A DNA stretch of 59,956 nucleotides. Source: Leptospiraceae bacterium. Lineage in GTDB: Bacteria; Spirochaetota; Leptospiria; Leptospirales; Leptonemataceae. The stretch spans positions 1 to 59,956 of the forward strand of contig JAOACE010000010.1 in assembly GCA_026418015.1 (NCBI GenBank). The letters run 5' to 3'. Under the pieces are notes generated by a model. That model made no database searches. It was not told the DNA's origin and was given only the letters and a program-made list of their open reading frames with translations. Of the stretch, positions 45,057 to 53,159 are shown one piece after another; position 1 is the first letter of the stretch; every line of letters starts with the position of its first letter. The position numbers and the translations under genes were made by a program.

Positions 45057-47431
45057 TGCGAATCTCCTTGCATTTTGTATCCTGTCATTTCGTCGTAGAA
45101 AAATTCTAATTGTGAATTTTCTATGTAAAAAGTATGATCTTCTACGGGTGGTGGATTTTTTGTAAAAATGGGAACAGAGATCACATAGTTATAAAAATCA
45201 TTTCGAATTTGTAAGAATTCTTTTCTTCTTTCGAAGAGGTTTTTGTTTTGTTTGATTCTTTTAAATTCCTGCCAGATTTTTTTTGCATCTTCGTCGTATT
45301 CAACAAAAACATCGTATTCGGGATATTTTGTTTCTATAAGTTGAAAGTCTGATATAAATGATTCATCTTCGTTTTTTTCTCCATCGTATTTTAGTTTATA
45401 AACAGATTCGAGAATTTTTTCGGAATCTATTTGGTTCATTTTATCTTTTGCTTTTTTATAAAATTCATCTAGTAATTGATAGATTTCGTTTTCGTTGTAT
45501 TGATTTTTCGTAGATAATAATTTTGCTGTGATGTCGATTAATACGGGATCATAAATTCTATTGGCAAATAACTTTTCTTCTTCGTTTACTAGTCGAAAGA
45601 TTTTTACCATACCTTTTTTATCTTGTGCATTTCGATTACAACGACCTGCGGATTGAATAATCGAATCAAAAGGTGCTATATCTCGAATTACTACATCAAA
45701 ATCGATATCAACCCCAGCTTCTACGAGTTGGGTAGATACAACAATTTTATATTTGTTTTGTTTGATTTCTTCGATTCGCTTTAATCTTTGCTTAGGAATA
45801 AGATGAGTACTAAGATAAGTCTTTGGAACGGGTAAATCACTAAGTAAATCGAAAAATTCTTTTGCGGATTTGATGGTATTAAAGATAAATAATATGTTTT
45901 CGTTTGTAGAAGATATCGTCTTTTCTTTTAATTGGGGTAGAGTTAAAGATTCTAAGTTGGATATAATTTCTATTCGATCAACTTTTTGTTGGTATTTCTC
46001 TTCGTTTGTAAGAGAGATGATAGGATCGCTTTTTTTATCGAAAATCAATGGATTTGTAGCAGTCATAATGATGATGTAGCTATTAAGCATCTGTGATAGG
46101 GTTAGTAAGATTTCTTTGGTTATCTTCCAATATTTTACGGGAATTGCTTGTATTTCGTCTAAAATGATGATAGAATTTGTTAATCAATGAAATTTTCGAA
46201 TGTTACTATTTTTGTATGCAAGTAATGTATGAAAAAGTTGGACGAATGTTGTAATGATGATTTCTGAATTCCAGCCTTCGATTAGAATTTTCGCTTGTTC
46301 TGGTTCGTATTCGATGATTTCGTCATCATTCTTATCTTGCCAATTCGAAGAGTATTTTGATGCATCTGTTTTTGATTCGTTCTTTTGTTTATAGCTCATT
46401 TCGGAAAGATGATGATGAATTAAAAATAAATCTGATGTTGGGATTAAAGAATTATATTTGATAACATCTTCGATTACTTTGGCGTTTTGATCAATAATAC
46501 TTAAGAAGGGAAGAGAATAAATGATTCTTGGGTTTATTCCCATTGCTTTTAGTCGATTTTTTAGTTTTAGAGCAAAGGATAATCCGTTTAGAGTTTTTCC
46601 TAGTCCCGTCGGTATGTTGATTAGATATAGTTTTTGGTTCAGATCAATATTATAAGAATCTACTTCTTCGAAGGCTTGTTTTCGCAGTTGGTTGATAAAG
46701 CTATCAGAATAATTCATTTTTGATAGATAATTTTTTACCCAGTTCTCTTCGTTGTAATTTCTTCTTTCGAAGGCTTTTAAATCACCAATTACTACTTCGC
46801 TTTTATCTGCATCCAACAAAAGAGAGTAGAGAAGGTTTAGAGTTATATAATTTTCTATGTTGGAGGTTTTTCTTAATTGTCTTTTTATGGGTTTAAGTTC
46901 ATTGGGAAAATCGTTGATCCATTGTTCAATCAATTTTTTGTTGAGTAATACTGGAAGTCCCTTCTTATAGAGATTTTCTGCAAGAATATTAAAAGAACGA
47001 TCGTCTATTTCTTCGAGCTGTTTAAGCAAAAATTCTTTTTCTTCTTCGTCAAAAATTTGAGTTTCTTCTAAGATACTTTTTAAGTTGCTATGATGTCGTC
47101 TAACAGAAACATAACAAAAGAAAGATAAGAGATCATCTTCTGTTTGTGTTTTACAAATATAATAAGAACAAACAGCAGAAAACTTTGTATGTTGAGTTTT
47201 TTTAGCATTTTCATTTGATTTGGATGTAATGTAATCTTGAAAGGATCGCGTAGCTTTTCCTAAATCATGCGTAAATCCTGCAATTTTCGCCACTGGTAGA
47301 AGCTTTTTTTGTATGGATTCTGGTTTATCGCGTAAGAAAAATTCTATCAGGTTTGCTACGTTAATCAAATGTTCATCAAGAATTTTGTTGGGATGAGAAA
47401 ACAAATTAGAAGAAAACAATGGTTCCTCCAT
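45044..47431 (-). pseudogene. cas3: cas3 (HD nuclease-helicase) interrupted by an in-frame TGA
   Basis: Reads as one frame of 795 codons except for a TGA at 46,184-46,186. The upstream part (415 aa) has the HD nuclease (DEHLINVANL, GFTHDLGKA, RRHHSNLK), Walker A IPTGLGKTLNG and QLFHTLLAYKNSNIRKFH. After the TGA the same frame continues LTNSIIILDEIQAIPVKYWK (the DExx box), then MTATNPLIF and QLVEAGVDIDFD through QSAGRCNRNA. Related Cas3 proteins have Arg at the stop position, so CGA to TGA is the simplest event. Unless read through or a sequence error, interference would be lost. The 5' end overlaps cas5 by 26 bp. Confidence 0.92.
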
Positions 47432-48128
47432 TTTCTAGTTTATAAGCTGTTTTGATTTGACCAGAGATATATTTCGCATCTGGTTCATAGATGATGTCGT
47501 CGTAAATTTCTACTACGCGATCTTTATTCATCTTGATAGGCATTTTATCTTTAAAATATTTTTTGTTTGCTTCGAGTTCAATTCCCGATTGTCCTAAACT
47601 TTTTTTAGGTACCACAGTGCAAATTTCTCCTTCGTAGTTTTTGATTTCTTCTGCCTCGAAAACCCCGACGAACCGAAAGTCTGCTAATAATTCGCTTAAA
47701 CCTAAGGATACCGTATAAAAACTACGATGGGATTGAATATATTTTGTGATTGTCTGAAAGATATTTGAATCTTCGTGTGCTACAAAAATTCTATAAATAG
47801 GAGATTTTACAAATTCTGCACGTATTTGTGTTCGCGGTTGGTACGACTCATCTTTTATTAGACGAAAGTATTTTTTGTCGTTTTTTGTGTTAATAAAATT
47901 TAACCCCATACGGATTTTTTTTACAGGTTTTCGAATTTGTAGGGCAATTTTACAATTTTCGTATCCAAATACTTCTTGGTTTTCGTTTTTTGGTGTTCCA
48001 TAGATTGCCCCTAAGATTCCCGAAATCGTAGGGGGTGGGGGAAAAGAAAAAGTCAAGGGAGATGTAGTGGTAAAATATTTTCTAAAATGAGCAAAGTCTC
48101 CGTATAAATCAAATGTTAGGACTTTCAT
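47406..48128 (-). CDS. cas5: Cascade subunit Cas5 (type I-B)
   Basis: 240 aa. MKVLTFDLYGDFAHFRKYFTT at the N-terminus and the glycine-rich SGILGAIYG (about residue 37-45) are the Cas5 RAMP hallmarks, with SLGLSELLADFRFVG later. It caps the 5' handle of the crRNA. Lies 9 bp after cas7. Confidence 0.94.
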   Translation of the reverse strand: MKVLTFDLYGDFAHFRKYFTTTSPLTFSFPPPPTISGILGAIYGTPKNENQEVFGYENCKIALQIRKPVKKIRMGLNFINTKNDKKYFRLIKDESYQPRTQIRAEFVKSPIYRIFVAHEDSNIFQTITKYIQSHRSFYTVSLGLSELLADFRFVGVFEAEEIKNYEGEICTVVPKKSLGQSGIELEANKKYFKDKMPIKMNKDRVVEIYDDIIYEPDAKYISGQIKTAYKLENGGTIVFF

Positions 48129-48137
48129 AAATTGATC

Positions 48138-49049
48138 CTAAAAAACAAATTCTTTTAATGGAAGACCTTTTAATGCCTCAGATAGAGTAATGTCTTTTCC
48201 ATCGAGGACAAAATTCACTCTTTCGTCTACTTTGTATTTGATGGATTCGATTTTATCTTGATGGTTTTTTAGAACATTTACAAGTTTTGTAATATCGATT
48301 TTTAAATCGGATATATCGCGTAAAGCTTCGTCTTGTAAATCAGATTGAATCGAAATATATTTATCGAGTTCTCCGATGAAAAAGTTTTGGTTTTCTTTGT
48401 AGATTACTTGCATAAGAAGACGAGGCATTTGACCAAATTTTGTCCCAGAAATTAAATTTTTTGTTCCATTCCAAATTCCTTCCATCATAAGATCGATGTC
48501 ATTATTGGTTAAGGGAATGTTTTGCATTTTTGCTGCGTTTTCGTTTACTATTCCATAAAATGCAATCAAGGAATAGGGAAGAATATAACGTTCTGTAAAT
48601 GTTCCTTGTTTTTTTTCTTGTCCCGATGGCATAACTGTGGTTCCTTTGATATAGGTTAAGTCTACTTTATGAAGGGATCTACCAAATTTGAATTGTACAG
48701 GTCCAGTTAGTGCTAAGGTTTGATTTTCCACTGCTGTTGTAGAACCAAAAAGTCTTATATCAATGCATTTGTTTATGATGGAATCTTTGCCTAATTGCTT
48801 CATTCTTTCTTCTTTGGTTATTAGGTTAGAATCTTCTTTTCTGATTTCGCGAATAAAGATTTCTTGATTTTTATATTCGTAGAGATAATCTCTGATGGTT
48901 CTTTTTAACCTAACATCTGTTACGATGTTCTCGTTTGTTTCTTCGTCAATTCTTGGTTTATTTTCGTCTACGGGATCGCCATTAGGGTTTCCATCCTTTA
49001 CATCGTAAAGGAATAAAATCTCTGACCGGTTTTGAATCACGTTTTCCAT
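48138..49049 (-). CDS. cas7: Cascade backbone Cas7 (Csh2 type, I-B)
   Basis: 303 aa. RSEILFLYDVKDGNPNGDPV and RVDEE-like PRIDEETNENIVTDVRLKRTIRDYL are diagnostic of Csh2. RLFGSTTAV and LTGPVQFKFGRSLHKV follow. Several copies wrap along the crRNA. AGGAGGATTAG precedes the ATG. Confidence 0.95.
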   Translation of the reverse strand: MENVIQNRSEILFLYDVKDGNPNGDPVDENKPRIDEETNENIVTDVRLKRTIRDYLYEYKNQEIFIREIRKEDSNLITKEERMKQLGKDSIINKCIDIRLFGSTTAVENQTLALTGPVQFKFGRSLHKVDLTYIKGTTVMPSGQEKKQGTFTERYILPYSLIAFYGIVNENAAKMQNIPLTNNDIDLMMEGIWNGTKNLISGTKFGQMPRLLMQVIYKENQNFFIGELDKYISIQSDLQDEALRDISDLKIDITKLVNVLKNHQDKIESIKYKVDERVNFVLDGKDITLSEALKGLPLKEFVF

Positions 49050-49381
49050 TCTAATCCTCCTTAATTTTTAAAATAATTTTATAAAATATTATAAATTATT
49101 TTGTTTAGTTTATTAATTTGTAAAATTTAATTTGTAATCATGAAACCTATCCAATTTTATAAAAAAACATTTATTAGAAAAGTTCATCTTTGATCATTTT
49201 TTGCAAATCTTATTGGTTCATAATTTTTGTTATAAATACAAAATGCAAGATGAGGCTGAATTGTTTTCCACTAATAAGCCATCATACTTTTATTAGAAAG
49301 TGATCTTAGTTCAAATTGATTTTTATTTCCAATCATAAACAAAAAGATTCTTACTTCGCATCTTGCATGATCTTTATATAG
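49050..49381. other. 332-bp gap inside the cas operon with a 10-bp inverted repeat
   Basis: Between cas8b and cas7, in an operon whose other genes overlap or nearly touch. No credible reading frame. ATGCAAGATG (49,243-49,252) and CATCTTGCAT (49,359-49,368) form a perfect inverted repeat 126 bp across, with TATTAGAAA repeated inside and near it. It could be a short non-coding insert or an RNA stem downstream of cas8b. Confidence 0.6.
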
Positions 49382-51094
49382 TTATTTTTGTTTTGCATAG
49401 ACGATTTCGGCAATTTTGTCTGCAAGATTCAATCCGCATGCAAAGTAATAGTTGATTTCGTCAACAGACATTTTCCAGTTGTCTCCTGCTTCTAATAAGT
49501 ATTTCGAAGCTTCTTCTGCAATTTGTCTTTTCCCCTTATCGAAGGAATCGTATTCTTCGAGTTTGTTTTGAACTTCTGCTAAAAGTCCTTTGATGTCTAT
49601 TTCGTTCATTTTTAGGTTTTTTAGTTTCTTCATAAAAGGTTTAGAACTTCTTTCTGTATATTGTTTATTTAGAAGCATTTGGGTAAGAATCCCCAGCAAA
49701 AATATGCCTCGTCTTTCTGGTTTGCTAAAGGATTTTCCGTATTTTGTAAAAAACTCCTCGAATGAACTTTTTTCCATGTGAACCTCCTCAAAATCGATTA
49801 ATTGAAGTTTTTCGAAAAAACTAGTGCACATCATCGCATCGTTAATTCTAAAAAGATAATAACCATCATTTGTGAATTCTCTTCGAATTACTTGCATGTA
49901 AAATTTTGCAAGAAAAGAAAAATCAATCTTTTTGCCAAGGAATACCGCATCGACAATTTCTAAAAAGTATTTATCCAAGTCGTGATTTCTTTTCCCTTCG
50001 TCAGACTTAGAAAAGAAAGTACGAATTTTACCAAAAGTGAATACAAAATGAATTTTTTGATCTTCTTGTTGTGTTTCGTAGAGTTTATCGACATACGATT
50101 TTGCCTCAAAGATTTTTCTTAATCGAGAGGGCAAAACATCTTCGATTAAGAGTAAGATTCTTTCTGCACTCTGCTGTGTTTGTAGAAAAAGAAGATTCAA
50201 AGCAATGCTGTCAGCTTTTTCTGTAAAAAATTCTAATATTTCGTTTTCGTCGTTAGTGATTTTTTTAATGACATTATTTTTAAGAGAGATAATTTTTTGG
50301 GAATCTTTTAGAATATCGATAATTTCTCTTAGTACTTCGTCATTTTCTGATAAGGATTTTATGATTAACTGATACTTTAATCCGTAAAATTTAAACGTTA
50401 GTTTATTATCGATAAAATCTCGTCCTTTTTTCATTAGGGCTCTACATTCATCGCATACAGGAATGTTTTTCCAATAATTTTCTTGATTAAAGCCTGTGAT
50501 AAAACCGGGTTTGTCATCAGTATCAAAGTTGTAGACATTCGTTCTTGCAGAGATATTTTCTTTTGTTTGACCACAAATAGAACAAACTTGATCTTTTGTT
50601 GCAGATTTTTTCGGTTTATTTTTTTCTATGATTTGATATACTTTTCGAATCACCTCATCATCGCCTAAGTATTTATCTTGGAGCTTGATTGTTAGAAATT
50701 TGCTTTCTTTTTTGGGAATTTCTTTTGATTTTTGTTCAATCGATGTAATGAGATTTTCTTTGTTTTTTCCTAGTGTTTCAAGGATATTTTGTAGAACACT
50801 TTTTTCGTTTAGAGAGAGTTCTTCTTGTTCGATAGCAGTATTAAACCACCTACTAATTTTTTCGAAAGTTTTTTCTGGCTGTGTTAATGGTGCAATCGGA
50901 GCAGTTTTATTACCCTTGGTTGCATCTTCCCGATAAAGGTATCGACCGATGAGTTTTTCTTGAAATTGTTCTATATCAATAGAATTAAATGAATAATCTT
51001 CGTTTAAGTTTATAGCAATCAAATAACCACCAATGGATTTTGTGATGTTTTCGGATTCTGTTAAAATACCGATTTTTACTACATCGTACAACAT
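49382..51094 (-). CDS. cas8b: Cascade large subunit Cas8b (Csh1/TM1802 type)
   Basis: 570 aa. First gene of the leftward operon. A four-Cys zinc site, CSICGQ (about residue 172) and CDEC (about 216), lies in the first half. FKFYGLKYQLIIKSL, ERRGIFLLGILTQMLL and INYYFACGLNLADKI near the C-terminus match the Csh1 pattern. Cas8b reads the PAM and recruits Cas3. AAGGGTAATTGT precedes the ATG. Confidence 0.88.
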   Translation of the reverse strand: MLYDVVKIGILTESENITKSIGGYLIAINLNEDYSFNSIDIEQFQEKLIGRYLYREDATKGNKTAPIAPLTQPEKTFEKISRWFNTAIEQEELSLNEKSVLQNILETLGKNKENLITSIEQKSKEIPKKESKFLTIKLQDKYLGDDEVIRKVYQIIEKNKPKKSATKDQVCSICGQTKENISARTNVYNFDTDDKPGFITGFNQENYWKNIPVCDECRALMKKGRDFIDNKLTFKFYGLKYQLIIKSLSENDEVLREIIDILKDSQKIISLKNNVIKKITNDENEILEFFTEKADSIALNLLFLQTQQSAERILLLIEDVLPSRLRKIFEAKSYVDKLYETQQEDQKIHFVFTFGKIRTFFSKSDEGKRNHDLDKYFLEIVDAVFLGKKIDFSFLAKFYMQVIRREFTNDGYYLFRINDAMMCTSFFEKLQLIDFEEVHMEKSSFEEFFTKYGKSFSKPERRGIFLLGILTQMLLNKQYTERSSKPFMKKLKNLKMNEIDIKGLLAEVQNKLEEYDSFDKGKRQIAEEASKYLLEAGDNWKMSVDEINYYFACGLNLADKIAEIVYAKQK

Positions 51095-51267
51095 ACAATT
51101 ACCCTTATTTAAGCATTTTTGTGTTCACTTTTAATGCTATTGAAGGGAAAAAAATTTATTGGTTTACTAAAAAAAAGATTTCTTCTATATCCCTTGATTA
51201 CATTTTAAAAAAATAATTTTTTTGTCAATACATAATTGGTGTTATATGAGAAATTTTTTAAATTTTT

Positions 51268-51298
51268 ATGATATTATTAAATAATTAAATTATATCAT
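51268..51298. promoter_or_regulatory. 31-bp near-palindrome, possible operator
   Basis: ATGATAT at 51,268-51,274 and ATATCAT at 51,292-51,298 are perfect arms around an AT-only, mostly symmetric centre. It lies about 40 bp upstream of the candidate cas -35 box. Confidence 0.45.
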
Positions 51299-51442
51299 AA
51301 AATATCTATTTTTTTATATTTATTAAATTAGCAAAGTTTTCTAAGAGCAATTAGCTTAATTTATAGCATTGAATATAGCTGATGTTTGCTAATTAAACTT
51401 AGCAAAAGTTTTAGCAAAATTTATGCAGATAATATTCTATCA

Positions 51443-51463
51443 GGGTGAAGGGGAGGGAGGGGA
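51443..51463 (+). repeat. G-tract repeat, outlying copy
   Basis: GGGTGAAGGGGAGGGAGGGG followed by ATGAAGGTAAATAGAATTTA. The G-runs match the family at 1-116, 13,725 and 17,079; the tail is more diverged. It lies between cas8b and the DUF1564-like gene, with its G-rich strand opposite to both. Confidence 0.55.
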
Positions 51464-51520
51464 TGAAGGTAAATAGAATTTATAAAAAAATTTAAGTAAA
51501 AAGATAAAATTACACAAGAT

Positions 51521-52030
51521 TTAGGCAGCTGGACACAAAAACTCACTATAAACTTCTAAATTTACATGACTCAACCTGTTGTGGCAAGAATAATTATTCT
51601 CAAACTGGATATAGGCATGTATCACCTCTTCCTCAGGTGTTAATGTGGGTCTAATTATGATGGGTTCTATGGGGAATTGTTGTTCTTGCATTTCCCAGTC
51701 GAGCATGATGCGAAGGATAAAACTCATGGAATAACCGAGGAAAAACCTCAGATCATACAACTTGCCCCAATGTGTTGGATTTATTCTTATCTTTCTTATG
51801 ACATAGTTTTTTGTTCGAGGTTGATAGGTTGCTGTCAACGTTCTCTTTGTGGGGGATTGGCTAATCTTATAAAGATATGCTAAATATCGTTTAAACAAAT
51901 AATCAACCGTTAAAGAAAGATCTCCATTAAATCGCGTTTCTGTTAAATAAATCAAAAACTGATAGTGAAACAGAGTTATATTGATTGACGTAATACATTC
52001 CTCTTGGGTAAAAAAGTGTTGTGTTCTCAT
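51521..52030 (-). CDS. DUF1564-like small protein, paralogue of 5094-5609
   Basis: 169 aa. Same architecture as the protein at 5,094-5,609: a helical N-terminus ending YLAYLYKI, then TATYQPRTKNY, a basic strand and INPTHWGKLYDLRFFLGY before SFILRIMLDWEMQ. It sits upstream of cas8b on the same strand, where many I-B operons carry cas6. It lacks the length (about 220-250 aa) and the C-terminal glycine-rich loop of Cas6, so it is not a Cas6. Function unknown. Confidence 0.68.
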   Translation of the reverse strand: MRTQHFFTQEECITSINITLFHYQFLIYLTETRFNGDLSLTVDYLFKRYLAYLYKISQSPTKRTLTATYQPRTKNYVIRKIRINPTHWGKLYDLRFFLGYSMSFILRIMLDWEMQEQQFPIEPIIIRPTLTPEEEVIHAYIQFENNYSCHNRLSHVNLEVYSEFLCPAA

Positions 52031-52072
52031 ACTTATTATATATACTTTTTAGAAAAAATTCTATCAAAATTT

Positions 52073-52576
52073 TTATCTAATTTCTATTTTTATGCTAAAT
52101 GAATTCGAAAGAGAAATGATATCCCCAGATTTTATCTTGGTTTTATCGTTAATTCTTTTTTGGTTTACGTAGGTTCCATTTGTGCTTCCTAAATCTTCTA
52201 TGTACCATCCGCTAAGTTCTTTTGTGAATTTGGCATGTTTTCTCGAAACAGTTGGAAAATTTTTTAAATATTCTTTACCTTTTTCTTCTCTTCCTACTAT
52301 ATCTCCAGAAAAGATTTCTAGGCTGAATTCATTGTGCTTTAAGATGATGCTTTCTTTTTTTTCGATAATGGTTTTGTCAGATAAGATTTCTTGTTTTAGG
52401 GACTCTTGTGGGGGTTCTTGTTTGGGAGGAGTTGGAGTTTCGTTTTTGGATTGTTCCACCACATTTTCTTCTGTAATAATAAGAGCATTCGATATATCGG
52501 ATAAGCATTTAAGGCATATTAATTCATCAATAGGATTTTTCGTTCTACAAGTTGGACAAACTCTGTAAGAGCTCAT
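52073..52576 (-). CDS. Zinc-ribbon and FHA-domain protein
   Basis: 167 aa. N-terminal zinc ribbon with CPTC (residues 7-10) and CLKC (about 21-24), a Pro/Gln/Glu-rich linker (about 40-68), and a C-terminal FHA domain (about 78-167). FHA phosphothreonine-binding residues are all there: GDIVGREEKGK, SRKHAKF, DLGSTNGTYVN. It should dock a Thr-phosphorylated partner. The 32-bp overlap with the upstream radical SAM gene and the PP2C gene in the same operon suggest a phospho-signalling complex. Confidence 0.88.
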   Translation of the reverse strand: MSSYRVCPTCRTKNPIDELICLKCLSDISNALIITEENVVEQSKNETPTPPKQEPPQESLKQEILSDKTIIEKKESIILKHNEFSLEIFSGDIVGREEKGKEYLKNFPTVSRKHAKFTKELSGWYIEDLGSTNGTYVNQKRINDKTKIKSGDIISLSNSFSIKIEIR

Positions 52577-53159
52577 TTTTGATTACCTCGCTATCTTTTT
52601 GGTATGGTATGCCAATGATGTAAATTCCCTCATGCTTTTGAATGACTTGTAAGGTTTTGTTCTTTTTCGATTGTATCCATCTATCATAATCATCTTTTAA
52701 GTTTTCGCTAAATACAAAAATTCGTTGGTTTTCGGATCCTTTATAACTCCATTCGCTTTCTAATCCATCCATAAAAGGTCCGTCAATCAACGCATCTATC
52801 AAAGATAAATGTTCTGGATACTTTTTTTGTAGTTTTTCTATGGTATATCCAGAGTAAATCAAAATATCATCAAAATCCTTGCGAATGGCTTTTAAAAATT
52901 CTAAAAGTGGGGCGGGTTGATCAAATGGTTCGCCTCCACTGATGGTCAATCGTTTGCAGGGAAATTGCTTTATGATTAGAGCTAAATCTTCTATTTGCAT
53001 CGCTTTATTCTGATCAAACTCCCAGGTATGAAAAGAAATACATCCATTGCATCGAATGCTACAACCTTGTGTCCATACCACTATCCTTTCGTGTGGTCCA
53101 AGTACATAAACAGGATAGTGGATCAAACTAATCAAAATTGAGTTTTTCTTAGGTTGCAT
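52545..53159 (-). CDS. NrdG-like radical SAM activating protein
   Basis: 204 aa. TQGCSIRCNGCISFHTW (about residues 30-46) holds the CxxxCxxC 4Fe-4S motif, and TISGGEPFDQPAPLLEFL the SAM-binding GGEPF. This is the anaerobic-ribonucleotide-reductase-activase/PFL-activase group, which generates a glycyl radical on a partner. No glycyl-radical enzyme is in the window, and the gene is embedded in the FHA/AAA+/PP2C operon, so its partner is unclear. Overlaps the AAA+ gene by 11 bp. Confidence 0.87.
   Translation of the reverse strand: MQPKKNSILISLIHYPVYVLGPHERIVVWTQGCSIRCNGCISFHTWEFDQNKAMQIEDLALIIKQFPCKRLTISGGEPFDQPAPLLEFLKAIRKDFDDILIYSGYTIEKLQKKYPEHLSLIDALIDGPFMDGLESEWSYKGSENQRIFVFSENLKDDYDRWIQSKKNKTLQVIQKHEGIYIIGIPYQKDSEVIKNELLQSLSNL

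Larger units (their letters stand above)
51095..51520. other. Cas-operon upstream region
   Basis: 426 bp without a gene. It holds TTGACA on the minus strand at 51,223-51,228 with only weak -10 candidates, so a cas promoter is possible. A 31-bp imperfect palindrome lies at 51,268-51,298 (27 of 31 symmetric positions counting the centre as unmatched). AATTAGCAAA (51,326-51,335) is inversely repeated at 51,385-51,394. A G-rich run of the dispersed repeat family is at 51,443-51,463. Confidence 0.6.

Noticed and set aside
46184-46186. TGA in cas3 as a recoded sense codon (selenocysteine or TGA-decoding)
   Set aside because: The position is a plain Arg in related Cas3 proteins, no selenocysteine insertion stem was seen, and TGA acts as a stop elsewhere in the window.
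51521-52030. DUF1564-like gene as a hidden Cas6
   Set aside because: Too short, no glycine-rich loop, and it has a paralogue 46 kb away with no CRISPR context.
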